64,000 nucleotides of DNA, from NCBI GenBank assembly GCA_016711925.1, contig JADJSA010000001.1, positions 682,001 to 746,000 on the forward strand, given 5' to 3'. How positions within the stretch are numbered: the first letter of the stretch is position 1; every line of letters begins with the position of its first letter. This DNA is from Candidatus Methylophosphatis haderslevensis. GTDB taxonomy: Bacteria > Pseudomonadota > Gammaproteobacteria > Burkholderiales > Rhodocyclaceae. The notes under the pieces are model-generated. The model was not told the DNA's origin and did not search any database. It saw nothing but the letters and a program-made list of their open reading frames with translations. This document shows, piece by piece, positions 52,179-60,423 of this stretch. Both the position numbers and the translations under genes were made by a program.

Positions 52179-53120
52179 TCATTTCAAACTCGAGATGCCT
52201 TTTTCCAGTGACTTGTCGACCGGCTTGGCGGCGGCCGGCGGTGCCGCGGGTGCTGTCTGCGGCACCTGCGATGCGGGAGAATCGGCGTCGGACTTGGCAA
52301 AGTCACCTACGTATTCGATCTTCGCCTTTTCACGAAGTTGCTTGATCTCTGCAGTGGCGATTTCAGTACGCCTCTGATTGGTCAGGTATTGCTCGATAAA
52401 GGGTTTGGCTGCGGCCTCGTCCATCGGGCGTGACTGTGATGCCGCCAGATGGACCAGCGTCAGACCCGCCGGTGTCGGTATCAACGCAGTCTGACCGTCT
52501 TTCATCTCGTGGAACCTGGGAAGTATTTCGAGAGGCAACTGTTCTGCGGCCTTTACGCCCGCGTTGGCGTTGAACGGGATCTTCTGATCCTTGAGGTACC
52601 TGACCAGTTCCTCCATCGACTTGGCCTGCTTCGTTTGTTCCTGGATCGCCGCAGCCTGCTCCGGGCTCGCATTGACAACGAGTTCCTGCAGGGTGAAAAC
52701 GCGGCGATCCTTGAACAGGGCGGGATTCTTGTCGTAGAAACCCTTGATCGATGAGTCGTCCGGCTTGCCCGCGCTACTGGTCACCTGCTCAAGGTAGGCG
52801 CGGGAAAGAATTTCGCGCTTCGACGCTTCGATTGCCTGCATCACGCGCGGGTCGCGATCGAGTTTCCTATCCATCGCCTGCTGGACTAGCAGTTCTTGCT
52901 CGACCAACTTGTCGAGAATCTGCTTGCTTGCCAACTTGGCCTGCTCAGGCTTGACGCCGCCCGCGCGTGCCAGGACATTGTTGATCTGATGAACCGAAAT
53001 CTCACCCTTGTTCACCTTGGCGGCCACCTGGGTGGCCACCTTTTTCTCGTCGGCAGATCTCTCCCCGCAGGCCGACAAGGCAAGCAATGCGGAGAGCGCC
53101 ATCAACGTCGAACGAAACAT
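52179..53120 (-). CDS. epsD: EpsD family peptidyl-prolyl isomerase-like lipoprotein
   Basis: A 313-residue lipoprotein (signal MALSALLALSAC, Cys18). It has a SurA-like N-terminal helical domain (INNVLARAGGVKPEQAKLA) and a parvulin-like region (MEELVRYLKDQKIPFN, ALIPTPAGLTLVHLAAS), then a Pro/Ala-rich tail. EpsD-family proteins occur only in EPS/exosortase B loci and probably assist periplasmic assembly of the export system. Confidence 0.92.
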   Translation of the reverse strand: MFRSTLMALSALLALSACGERSADEKKVATQVAAKVNKGEISVHQINNVLARAGGVKPEQAKLASKQILDKLVEQELLVQQAMDRKLDRDPRVMQAIEASKREILSRAYLEQVTSSAGKPDDSSIKGFYDKNPALFKDRRVFTLQELVVNASPEQAAAIQEQTKQAKSMEELVRYLKDQKIPFNANAGVKAAEQLPLEILPRFHEMKDGQTALIPTPAGLTLVHLAASQSRPMDEAAAKPFIEQYLTNQRRTEIATAEIKQLREKAKIEYVGDFAKSDADSPASQVPQTAPAAPPAAAKPVDKSLEKGISSLK

Positions 53121-53446
53121 ATAGCATGAACCTCTGTTAGCTAATCCAGATATCCGTGCGCAATCCGGCCCGCAACAACGTGCCAGTACTCATTGGCGTG
53201 CCCTGTGGAATTGTAACAAGCCGCCGCTCCAAAGTACCCTTCAATCGAATCGACTTGCACGGAGCCAGATGCTGTCGCCGTATTGCGACAGCAGTCGTTC
53301 CAAAATCTCAGCGTCGGAGTTCTTCCAATGTACGGTTGGGCCAGCGGTAGCGCCGCTTGTTCCCACTCCGCTCGGCCCGGAAACCGCGAGAGACGAAAAC
53401 GGAAACGGCGGGTTTCCCCGCCGTTTCGCAAACAGCGACACACCAA
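53121..53446. other. intergenic region between PEP-CTERM gene and epsD
   Basis: 326 bases with no convincing gene; one small reverse ORF runs through the terminator below. It holds the terminator at 53403-53426, a 9-bp hairpin (TGCTGTCGC/GCGACAGCA, 53270-53293), and a sigma54-like TGGCAC....TTGC element at 53184-53171 (reverse) with a spacer one base too short. epsD probably has its own promoter here. Confidence 0.6.
53403..53426 (-). terminator. rho-independent terminator after the PEP-CTERM gene
   Basis: Arms AAACGGCGGG (53403-53412) and CCCGCCGTTT (53417-53426) form a 10-bp stem with a 4-base loop. Reading leftward, a T-rich stretch (CCGTTTTCG) follows. It lies about 20 bases past the PEP-CTERM stop, so that gene is probably a separate transcript from epsD. 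Confidence 0.85.
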
Positions 53447-53965
53447 CTAGCCAATATTGCGTCGGCGCGAAACGACAAAACCCATCATCGCAACACCAGC
53501 GACAATCATCATCCATTCCGCGGGTTCGGGCACGGGTACAGCCGAAAACCCGCCAAAGTATGCTGCCGGGGCATCAGCGACCGTCCCCTGCAAGACGAAC
53601 GAGTACCTGCCGGGTCCGAGCAGGGTAGAGAAAGTGGTCCTGCCGTCGTCGATGTTGAATGACTCGGAAAACGGGTTCCCTTGCCGCCCGATGATCGAAC
53701 CGACGAAATCGTCAATCCCGAAGGACAGGATCATTGCGCTGAATGAACTCTGAGAACCCACCGTGAAGTTGAACGCCCTGTCAATCTCTCTCCCGATGTT
53801 TCGATCGCTCCAGAACACCTTGCCGAAGGACTTCGTTATGTCGGCACTCGGATCACCGCCGCCACCATGGTGGTGCCCATCGCCGTCACCGCCAGCGAAT
53901 GCCGGAGCGCTGACTCCTAGAGCGAGAACTACCGAAAATAACCAGCACGAGAATAAACGTTTCAT
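53447..53965 (-). CDS. PEP-CTERM domain protein (exosortase substrate)
   Basis: A 172-residue secreted protein. Signal peptide FSCWLFSVVLALGVSAPAFA, then a Gly/Asp/His-rich segment (GGDGDGHHHGGGGD), a beta-rich middle (SFSAMILSFGIDDFVGSI) and the sorting tail VPVPEPAEWMMIVAGVAMMGF ending in an Arg-rich SRRRN. The FGIDDF-type motif suggests the FxDxF subgroup. XrtB should cleave after VPEP and display the protein with the EPS. ATG at 53965 has a strong AGGGGG site and a sigma54 promoter upstream. Confidence 0.92.
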   Translation of the reverse strand: MKRLFSCWLFSVVLALGVSAPAFAGGDGDGHHHGGGGDPSADITKSFGKVFWSDRNIGREIDRAFNFTVGSQSSFSAMILSFGIDDFVGSIIGRQGNPFSESFNIDDGRTTFSTLLGPGRYSFVLQGTVADAPAAYFGGFSAVPVPEPAEWMMIVAGVAMMGFVVSRRRNIG

Positions 53966-54050
53966 CTTGACCCCCTCAAAAGAGCAAATGACAATCTGCC
54001 AGCCGGCCGGTCCGCCATCGCGCAAAACCTGAGCGACGCCTCCGGTATCC

Positions 54051-54066
54051 AGCAATCATCGTGCCA
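54051..54066 (-). promoter_or_regulatory. sigma54 (RpoN) promoter of the PEP-CTERM gene
   Basis: Reverse strand TGGCACGATGATTGCT is a perfect match to the -24/-12 consensus with correct spacing. The predicted start is near 54040, giving a 75-base leader. A dyad ACCAGT-N10-ACTGGT at 54143-54164, about 80-100 bases upstream, is a candidate activator site. PEP-CTERM genes in other betaproteobacteria are known to use RpoN with the PrsK/PrsR pair. Confidence 0.85.
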
Positions 54067-54310
54067 CATCCAGCAAACTACTAAAACCCGAATCGGTTCA
54101 AACCCGGCCACTGCGCAATTCAGTTGCTTGCTCATGATGCACACCAGTCCAATCGGCAACTGGTATCGCTATCAAGCGAAACTATTCAAATAGTATAGTA
54201 GAACAAGGCGAGTCTAGGGACCGTCAAGGCTGCTCCACACAAATTTACCTTGCGCCGAATGAGGCAGGCGCCCCAGAAACGGGCGATTTCCCCCACAACG
54301 GACCGAGCCT
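54067..54310. other. upstream regulatory region between PEP-CTERM gene and epsL
   Basis: No gene is visible. It contains the candidate activator dyad (54143-54164) and an AT-rich palindrome ACTATT-CA-AATAGT (54181-54194) in an otherwise GC-rich region. epsL ends at 54311 on the left-reading strand. No clear terminator for epsL was found. Confidence 0.55.
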
Positions 54311-55609
54311 TCAAAACGACAGCTGTGCCGAGAAAGAGGCAAGGTTGTCTCGATAGGGCACGAACTCACGCGTCGACGAACGGCGCTCGTGCTGCAGTGT
54401 CAGGATCAGTCGCAGGCTGCGTAGCGGCGTATAAGTGCCCGAAACACTGGCTGTATTCACCGTATCCTTGCGCACCGACTGCAACGACGGGTTGGTTCCT
54501 GCGCCTATGACGCGAAACGGATCCCCTTCATACCGGCGCTTGCTCCAGTCGTACTTCCCCGCCAGACTGATCTTAGAGGTCGGATTCCATACCGGATTCA
54601 ACGAAACCCCGTCCGTCAGCACGTAGGCAGCATCGATGTCGTCGACCGCGCCGATCTCGCGGCGAATCCCGATGTTCAGGTTGGTCTTGCCGTCAAACGC
54701 CCAGTCGTAGGTCAGACGGCCCGTCAATCCTGAGAAGTCGCGTTCCGAGACCTGGTCGTGGGTACGTGTCGTGTAGCCGAGACGCCCGAAAAAGCGGCTC
54801 TGCCCGGTCAGGCGCCAATCCCCATTCACCTCGGCATCGGTCTGGTCGAAACTGTTGTCGACCGTCGCAACGACATTCCCGCCAACAGGATTGGGCGAAG
54901 TCTGCCGATTCGGATACCTTCCCTTGGTCTGCCGCAGACTCAGGCCGATGAGGTTACCCGAATTCGGTTGGAACTTTGCGTTCAACTCCACAGCGTCCGC
55001 ATCATACTCGTTTGCCTGCCTTTGTGCCGAGGTGTAGCTGCTGGCGGAACGCGAATAGCCAACACCGAACGAGTATTCCGGATGAAACCACCAGTCGGCG
55101 CTGGCATAGAACCTGTCGTAGGTATTGACGTCACGCGCGTTGTCCCGGTCTTCCGGATTGAGGCTTCCGAAATCGACCAGCGTTCTGTTACGCTCGTACG
55201 CCAATGATCCCTTCAGGTAGTTTCCGAGTTGCCAGCCCCAGTTGGCATTCGCGCGCAGCCCGTTGTAGTCCAATGTTGAGTAATGCGAGTAACGGTTGAT
55301 GTTGTACAGGATGTCGGCATGAAGATTCTGTCGGCTAAGCAGCTTGTCAAACGTGACACCCAAATAGGTCGTCGAAACCATGTCGCTTCGTTTAGTGTCG
55401 CGATTCGATGTTCCGGACAAGGTTTGGTCGGACGCCGAATCCGAGATCCGGAAGAGGTTGTCGTCGTAGGTAATCGTCTCGCCGACGAGAAAATTCAGCG
55501 CATCGGCTTCGTCAGCATGCACGTTGCTGCTTGTGACAGACGCCGCAAAGACGAGCGACGCGATCAAAGTATTGGCTAAGTTCTTGGTTCGGCAAGCGTC
55601 AATTCTCAT
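54311..55609 (-). CDS. epsL: EPS operon outer-membrane beta-barrel protein EpsL
   Basis: A 432-residue secreted protein (signal LIASLVFAASVTSSNVHADE). The mature part is rich in alternating beta-strands (ANWGWQLGNYLKGSLAYERN, RFFGRLGYTTRTHD, LNIGIRREIG, ending SFSAQLSF with terminal Phe), as expected of an outer-membrane barrel. EpsL proteins are confined to exosortase-linked EPS loci and may form the export channel. ATG at 55609 was chosen. Confidence 0.92.
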   Translation of the reverse strand: MRIDACRTKNLANTLIASLVFAASVTSSNVHADEADALNFLVGETITYDDNLFRISDSASDQTLSGTSNRDTKRSDMVSTTYLGVTFDKLLSRQNLHADILYNINRYSHYSTLDYNGLRANANWGWQLGNYLKGSLAYERNRTLVDFGSLNPEDRDNARDVNTYDRFYASADWWFHPEYSFGVGYSRSASSYTSAQRQANEYDADAVELNAKFQPNSGNLIGLSLRQTKGRYPNRQTSPNPVGGNVVATVDNSFDQTDAEVNGDWRLTGQSRFFGRLGYTTRTHDQVSERDFSGLTGRLTYDWAFDGKTNLNIGIRREIGAVDDIDAAYVLTDGVSLNPVWNPTSKISLAGKYDWSKRRYEGDPFRVIGAGTNPSLQSVRKDTVNTASVSGTYTPLRSLRLILTLQHERRSSTREFVPYRDNLASFSAQLSF

Positions 55610-55620
55610 GATTCGAGTAT

Positions 55621-55636
55621 AGCAAAGACCTTGCCC
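55621..55636 (-). promoter_or_regulatory. possible sigma54 promoter of epsL
   Basis: Reverse strand GGGCAAGGTCTTTGCT keeps GG-N10-GC and a full TTGCT, but differs from consensus at two -24 positions. If used, transcription would start within a base or two of the epsL ATG. A TATACT (55621-55616) overlaps it. Functional status uncertain. Confidence 0.4.
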
Positions 55637-55653
55637 AGCCCGGTCTTGCGCGC

Positions 55654-56328
55654 TCACCAGAATTGCCAGTTCCCGGTATGTACCACCCACCAGGCGAGCA
55701 CGCCGTTGGTCACGGCGTGGGACAAGATCGGTATCCACAAATTGCCGCTATGCCGATACAACGCGGCGTAGACAATCCCGGCCAGCAGGCCGGCAACCCA
55801 GAGCGTGTGCTCGACTGCGAAAACAATGGACGACAGGGCGACTGCTCTTATGCTGAGTCGCTGTGGCAGGTGCTCGAGAAAGCCCGGACGATCGATCCAC
55901 CGTGCAAGAAAGGAACGCCAGAACAGTTCTTCCATGACGGGAACCACGAGCACCGCGCCGGCCACACGGAGGCTTACCAGGGCGAAATCGAGGTTCCCAT
56001 CGCCAAGACGCGGGTCAAAGCCGGCACCGGCGTCGCCCAAACGGAATATCGGGTAGTCGAGACTGATCCAGAGCACGAATACCAGAATGCCCGAAAAGAT
56101 TGCAATCGGAACATCTGTCATTGGCGCAGCGGCGCGCACGTGCAGTTCGCCGTATTCACGCCAGAACAGCAAAAGTGCGAGACCGGTCAGGAGAACCTGC
56201 ACGCCGTAAAGCCACCGCAAATCAGCGTCGGGCAAAAGCGACTGCAGCGCCTGTCCGACTGGCAGAAATGCGATGAAGATGACAAACGGTACGACGCGCG
56301 CGACTGCCGGATGGTCAGCGGGTCTCAT
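55654..56328 (-). CDS. CAAX prenyl protease-related (CPBP) membrane protein
   Basis: A 224-residue membrane protein with about seven helices. The CPBP/Abi metalloprotease motifs are EELFWRSF (EExxxR), FAVEHTLW (FxxxH) and HAVTNGVLAW. A PEP-CTERM-associated subgroup occurs with exosortase loci; its substrate is unknown but might be the sorting tail left by XrtB. It lies between epsL and epsA and is read leftward. Its stop is 44 bases upstream of epsL. Confidence 0.9.
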   Translation of the reverse strand: MRPADHPAVARVVPFVIFIAFLPVGQALQSLLPDADLRWLYGVQVLLTGLALLLFWREYGELHVRAAAPMTDVPIAIFSGILVFVLWISLDYPIFRLGDAGAGFDPRLGDGNLDFALVSLRVAGAVLVVPVMEELFWRSFLARWIDRPGFLEHLPQRLSIRAVALSSIVFAVEHTLWVAGLLAGIVYAALYRHSGNLWIPILSHAVTNGVLAWWVVHTGNWQFW

Positions 56329-56490
56329 CTAAGGCATTTTTCCAGCATCGCGAACGCCTCCAACGACCCGGGTCACTTGACTGAAAATATGCGTCTTATC
56401 ATTCAGACGCGTCCCTGTCGAACCAGAAACGGACTGCCGCCAGCGAAAATTTGCTCGCGGGCGATTCTACCGCCACTCCTTCGCGCCGAG

Positions 56491-57351
56491 CTACCGGGTG
56501 AGTGATGCTGCGGTTTGGGAGCCGAGACCAATGATCCCGAGTGACAACGCCACTGCCACCGCCTGCGTTCGAGTTGACACCTGGAACTCGCGAAAGACTC
56601 GCTGCAAATGGCTCTTCACTGTAAAGGGGCTGATCTCCAGCGCGGAACCGATTGCGGCGTTTGTCATTCCGTCGCGAATACACTCGAGTATCCGGATCTC
56701 TTGTCTGCTAAGCGGTGAGTGACACGCCGGGCTCTGGCTGACCGCGAGGGCGGGTTTGTGCGGGGAAGTGGCACAATCGACCCGATGAAGCGCAAGGACC
56801 AGAAACGGAGCGATCAGACGGGTCAGCAGCATCGTTTCTTCAATTTCGCCACTGGTGGCGCAGATCAAAGCGAGCAGCGTCTCCGGTTCGCCAAGCAAAG
56901 GCTGAACCCCGTGAACCACGTACTCCACGCCTGGAGGGGCCAGCGACGACGAATCCACAGCCAGACACTTAGAACTCAGACGAGTCGGAACCCGGTCGGC
57001 CAGTCGCCACCTGCGTCGCGCCTCCATTCCAAACCGCGTTGCGTCGAATCCGGGAGGCTGAAAGGAAAGCAGCCCACCGGAATCCCCTTGAAACACCCGA
57101 AGCGCTCCTGGGCGGCAGTCCGTACCGCTGCTCCAAACCAGAAGACCGAAATGCGGTATCAGCGAATTCAGCGGACCGCGTACCCAGGCTTCGAACTGAT
57201 GCCGGGACGCCACGCCGAGGGAAATCTCGCAGACCTGGACGGCATCGAACAGCGCCTCGACTGTCGGACTCGGCCGGATATTGGAAGCTTGTCTGTCAAT
57301 GGTCGGTTCCTGCAGATCGGCCGTCCATGCGGCGCAACGGTGCAAAGGCAT
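56491..57351 (-). CDS. epsA: LuxR-type regulator EpsA (XrtB/PEP-CTERM associated)
   Basis: A 286-residue regulator with an N-terminal EpsA-specific domain and a C-terminal LuxR helix-turn-helix (LSRQEIRILECIRDGMTNAAIG, ISPFTVKSHLQRVFREF seen as two helices). EpsA sits beside epsB in exosortase B loci and likely controls the EPS genes. It is divergent from epsB. ATG at 57351 was chosen; the frame upstream would overlap the epsB promoter. Confidence 0.92.
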   Translation of the reverse strand: MPLHRCAAWTADLQEPTIDRQASNIRPSPTVEALFDAVQVCEISLGVASRHQFEAWVRGPLNSLIPHFGLLVWSSGTDCRPGALRVFQGDSGGLLSFQPPGFDATRFGMEARRRWRLADRVPTRLSSKCLAVDSSSLAPPGVEYVVHGVQPLLGEPETLLALICATSGEIEETMLLTRLIAPFLVLALHRVDCATSPHKPALAVSQSPACHSPLSRQEIRILECIRDGMTNAAIGSALEISPFTVKSHLQRVFREFQVSTRTQAVAVALSLGIIGLGSQTAASLTR

Positions 57352-57382
57352 CGGGGGGATTTCGTCAAGTGTAAAATTGGGC

Positions 57383-57398
57383 TGGCACAGGTTTGGCG
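57383..57398 (+). promoter_or_regulatory. probable sigma54 (RpoN) promoter of epsB
   Basis: TGGCACAGGTTTGGCG has an exact -24 half (TGGCAC), the required GG-N10-GC spacing and one mismatch in the -12 core (TGGC for TTGC). Predicted start is near 57409, leaving a 164-base leader to epsB. It lies in the 221-base gap between divergent epsA and epsB. Confidence 0.7.
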
Positions 57399-57572
57399 TT
57401 CCATGGGTGTGCCACAATTGATGCGTCTAAGTGGCCTTTCACTGAGTGTCTCGCGATCAGGACGACCCTGCTCATTTCACTCTACGGGCGAACACAGCGT
57501 TCGGCCGTTAAATATGCCTCGCTGGAGTCAAGCTACGGGGCAGCCCGACCAAAGTCGGCATCAAAGGACCCA

Positions 57573-58967
57573 ATGGACGCAGTGTTAAACCGACAGCACC
57601 CGTTTCTCAAGTCAAGGCTGAGCCTGACCCGGTTGGTCATATCCTTCCTTGATCCCTTGGCGCTGATCGCCTCTCTTCTCGCCATTGGCTGGTATTTCGA
57701 GGAAGCGATTGGGGCGCCATACATCATCTTGGCGCTAATCGTCTTCTCTCTGGACTTTCCGGGACGCTCATATATGACCGCCCGGTTCGGGGTGATGCTG
57801 CGTGACGTGTTGCTGGGTTGGTTGTTGCTGGCTTTCATCCTGCTTTTCTTTGGCTATGCCAGCGGTTACTTGAAGGTCTTCCCGCCCGAGGTGCTGCGCA
57901 ACTGGGCAATCCTCGCTCCCGTTGCACAGATCTGCTGTCACGTCCTGTTGCGCACCATCGTGCCGCGAGTCGTTTCGATGGGAGCGAACGTGCGCCGATC
58001 CGTGATCGTCGGCGCAAACGACCTCGGACTTCAATTGTCTCGCGAGATCAGTGAAAGTCCCTACCTGGGTACCAGGTTTCTCGGGTTTTTTGACGACCGG
58101 TCGCGAAACCGGCTTGGCAATATCGGCGAGGTGACCCTACTTGGCCCGATGTGCGACGTCGCCACATTCGTCCGCGACCAGGGCATCGATCTGATCTACC
58201 TGTCGTTGCCCATGACCACCCAGCCGAGAATCCTCAACCTGCTGGACGACCTTGCGGATACCACTGCGTCGGTTTATTTCGTGCCGGACATATTTGTCAC
58301 CGATTTGATCCAGGCGCGAATGGACGACATCAACGGCATGCCGGTAGTGGCAGTATGTGATACGCCATTCTCGGGTATGAACGGCTTGATCAAGCGTACA
58401 AGCGATATCGTTCTTGCGCTGCTGATACTGGTGCTGGTCTCCCCTTTTATGCTCGCAATCGCCATCGGCGTGCGGCTATCTTCTCCAGGTCCGATTCTGT
58501 TCCGCCAGCGGCGGTACGGACTGGACGGAAAGGAGATCATGGTCTACAAGTTCAGGTCGATGTCCGTGATGGAGGACGGGCGTGACATAATTCAGGCGAC
58601 CCGGAACGATGCACGGATCACGCCGCTTGGCTCCTTACTGCGCAGGACATCGCTGGACGAACTTCCACAGTTCATCAATGTGTTGCAGGGTCGGATGAGC
58701 ATTGTCGGGCCGCGGCCACATGCGGTTGCACACAACGAGATGTACAGAAAACTGATCAGGGGATACATGGTTCGCCACAAAGTCAAGCCAGGGATCACAG
58801 GCTGGGCGCAGGTAAACGGGCTGCGTGGCGAAACGCGGACCCTGGACAAGATGAAGCGGCGAATCGACTATGATCTCGAGTATCTTCGCAATTGGTCGCT
58901 CAAACTTGACCTGATGATCATCATGCGCACGATACTGATCGTCCTGAAGGATCGCAATGCCTACTAG
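57573..58967 (+). CDS. epsB: undecaprenyl-phosphate glucose phosphotransferase EpsB
   Basis: A 464-residue initiating transferase. Five N-terminal membrane helices, a central CoA-binding-like region (SVIVGANDLGLQLSREI), a further helix (LALLILVLVSPFMLAIAIG) and the bacterial sugar transferase domain (FRQRRYGLDGKEIMVYKFRSM, LDELPQFINVLQGRMSIVGPRP, GITGWAQVNGLRGET in conserved pieces). It loads the first sugar phosphate on undecaprenyl phosphate. ATG at 57573 follows AGGACC. Confidence 0.94.
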   Translation: MDAVLNRQHPFLKSRLSLTRLVISFLDPLALIASLLAIGWYFEEAIGAPYIILALIVFSLDFPGRSYMTARFGVMLRDVLLGWLLLAFILLFFGYASGYLKVFPPEVLRNWAILAPVAQICCHVLLRTIVPRVVSMGANVRRSVIVGANDLGLQLSREISESPYLGTRFLGFFDDRSRNRLGNIGEVTLLGPMCDVATFVRDQGIDLIYLSLPMTTQPRILNLLDDLADTTASVYFVPDIFVTDLIQARMDDINGMPVVAVCDTPFSGMNGLIKRTSDIVLALLILVLVSPFMLAIAIGVRLSSPGPILFRQRRYGLDGKEIMVYKFRSMSVMEDGRDIIQATRNDARITPLGSLLRRTSLDELPQFINVLQGRMSIVGPRPHAVAHNEMYRKLIRGYMVRHKVKPGITGWAQVNGLRGETRTLDKMKRRIDYDLEYLRNWSLKLDLMIIMRTILIVLKDRNAY

Positions 58968-59751
58968 GCCCGCCACTGACTCGTTGCAGCGGCCGGCGCG
59001 ATTTTCACTCGCCCGCGCCGGTAGCGGGACTGCAGGCAGGGGCGTTAGCTATCGACAAGTCGCGACTCTGATCTTGGCGCTCGGTTCGGGTTTTTCGGGA
59101 CCGGCCGGAGCAGAATCGCCGGGCCCGGCTGAACGAGTATGGAAGGATCCCTATACCTTATCGCTGCCGTCGCCGGAGCAATACAAATTGGCAAAGGCCC
59201 AGGCCGATGACGTTCCTGCGCCCGTTCAGCCGACGACGGTACCAGCCAGTCTCAACGGGTTGCGTTTTCAGCGTGAAATCGCAAGAGCCGCAAACGAGTT
59301 CAAGGTCGATCCGGCGCTTGTTCACGCGGTAATTCAGGTCGAGTCGGGCTACGACGCCAGTGCCCTTTCCCCGAAGGGCGCGCAAGGATTGATGCAACTG
59401 CTCCCCGATACGGCAAGGCGCTTCGGAGTCGCAACGGCAGAGTTGCTCTGGCGGCCGGACCGCAATATCCGCGCAGGCGTGGCCTATCTGCACAGTTTGC
59501 TGGAGCAGTTCGGACACGATCTTGCGCTCGTCCTGGCCGCCTACAATGCCGGCGAAAACGCCGTGTTGCGGTACGGACGACAGGTACCGCCGTTTCCCGA
59601 GACACGTGAGTATGTTCCCAAGGTACTGGCAATCTACCACCGGCTTCGGCCTCCGGCGGAACCCGAACCGACCGTATTGCCTGCGAAACGTGTTCGCATA
59701 CAGTACCCGCCGCCATTGCCTGAAGCACTCCCGGAAGCACCTTCCCTCTGA
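58957..59751 (+). CDS. lytic transglycosylase (SLT domain)
   Basis: A 264-residue secreted protein. After a basic N-terminus and hydrophobic segment (VATLILALGSGFSGPAGA), the SLT domain shows catalytic Glu in VIQVESGYDASALSPKGAQGLMQLLP (key parts QVESGYDASA and GAQGLMQLLP) and AYNAGENAVLRYG. It cuts peptidoglycan glycan strands, perhaps opening space for the EPS or exosortase machinery. It overlaps epsB by 11 bases, so the two are co-expressed. Confidence 0.9.
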   Translation: MPTRPATDSLQRPARFSLARAGSGTAGRGVSYRQVATLILALGSGFSGPAGAESPGPAERVWKDPYTLSLPSPEQYKLAKAQADDVPAPVQPTTVPASLNGLRFQREIARAANEFKVDPALVHAVIQVESGYDASALSPKGAQGLMQLLPDTARRFGVATAELLWRPDRNIRAGVAYLHSLLEQFGHDLALVLAAYNAGENAVLRYGRQVPPFPETREYVPKVLAIYHRLRPPAEPEPTVLPAKRVRIQYPPPLPEALPEAPSL

Positions 59752-60015
59752 CTGACGGCGCAACCAGGTGCAGGTCGGGTTCGACCTCCGGGACGGCGCC
59801 GGTTTCGTCGTTGACCTCGTGTACTGCATCACGATGATGTTGCGCAGCCGGTTGCGGCGTAGTCCCTTTTGTTTGATCATCGCCAAATAGCTGGATGGCA
59901 CGCGTTCTCGAGTTGGGCAAGCGTGCTCTCCAGCGCAAGATCTCCCGCACCCGCACTAAGTCGCGAAGGATTCCGCTGCAATCGGCTATTCACCAAACAG
60001 CGAAGGATTCACCGA

Positions 60016-60423
60016 GTGGAGCAAACCGAATCGAAACTGGTACTGGTCGTCGATGACGACGAAGTTGAACGCTTTCTGTTGCGGCGCGCACTGGAAGACG
60101 AAGGATACGCCGTAGAAGAAGCAGAGACTGCGGACGATGCCCTGCTCTATTGTCGAGTTGCCTATCCGGATGCGATGGTCGTCGACAACTTTCTGCCGGG
60201 GAAGACCGGGGTCGAACTGTGCGAAGCCCTTCGCGACGACCCTGCGACCATTCGCCTGCCGATCGTGCTGCTAACCGGAAGCAAGGATCCGGGCGTGCGT
60301 GAACTAGCCACGCGGGCTGGCGTTTCGATTTACCTGCAGAAAACACCTGATCCAGGTCCGGTAATTAGCGCGATAGCCGGATTATTGTCGCCGATGCCGA
60401 ATCCTCGCACAGTTCGGCACTGA
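60016..60423 (+). CDS. single-domain response regulator
   Basis: A 135-residue receiver: acidic VVDDDEVERF, phospho-acceptor Asp57 (AMVVDNFLPGKTGVEL), the Thr in VLLTGSKD and a Lys in LQKTPDP. No output domain is present, so it likely relays phosphate or acts by protein contact. GTG at 60016 with an AAGGA site was chosen. The hybrid kinase at 61853 could be its partner. Confidence 0.88.
   Translation: MEQTESKLVLVVDDDEVERFLLRRALEDEGYAVEEAETADDALLYCRVAYPDAMVVDNFLPGKTGVELCEALRDDPATIRLPIVLLTGSKDPGVRELATRAGVSIYLQKTPDPGPVISAIAGLLSPMPNPRTVRH

Noticed and set aside
53141..53446. Small reverse ORF after the PEP-CTERM gene
   Set aside because: It runs through the terminator hairpin and has no ribosome site or recognisable domain.
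56761..56790. TGGCAC inside epsA as a sigma54 site
   Set aside because: The -12 half is missing and it lies within coding sequence on the non-relevant strand.
59894..59915. TGGCAC in the gap before the response regulator as a sigma54 site
   Set aside because: There is no TTGC-like -12 half at the right distance.
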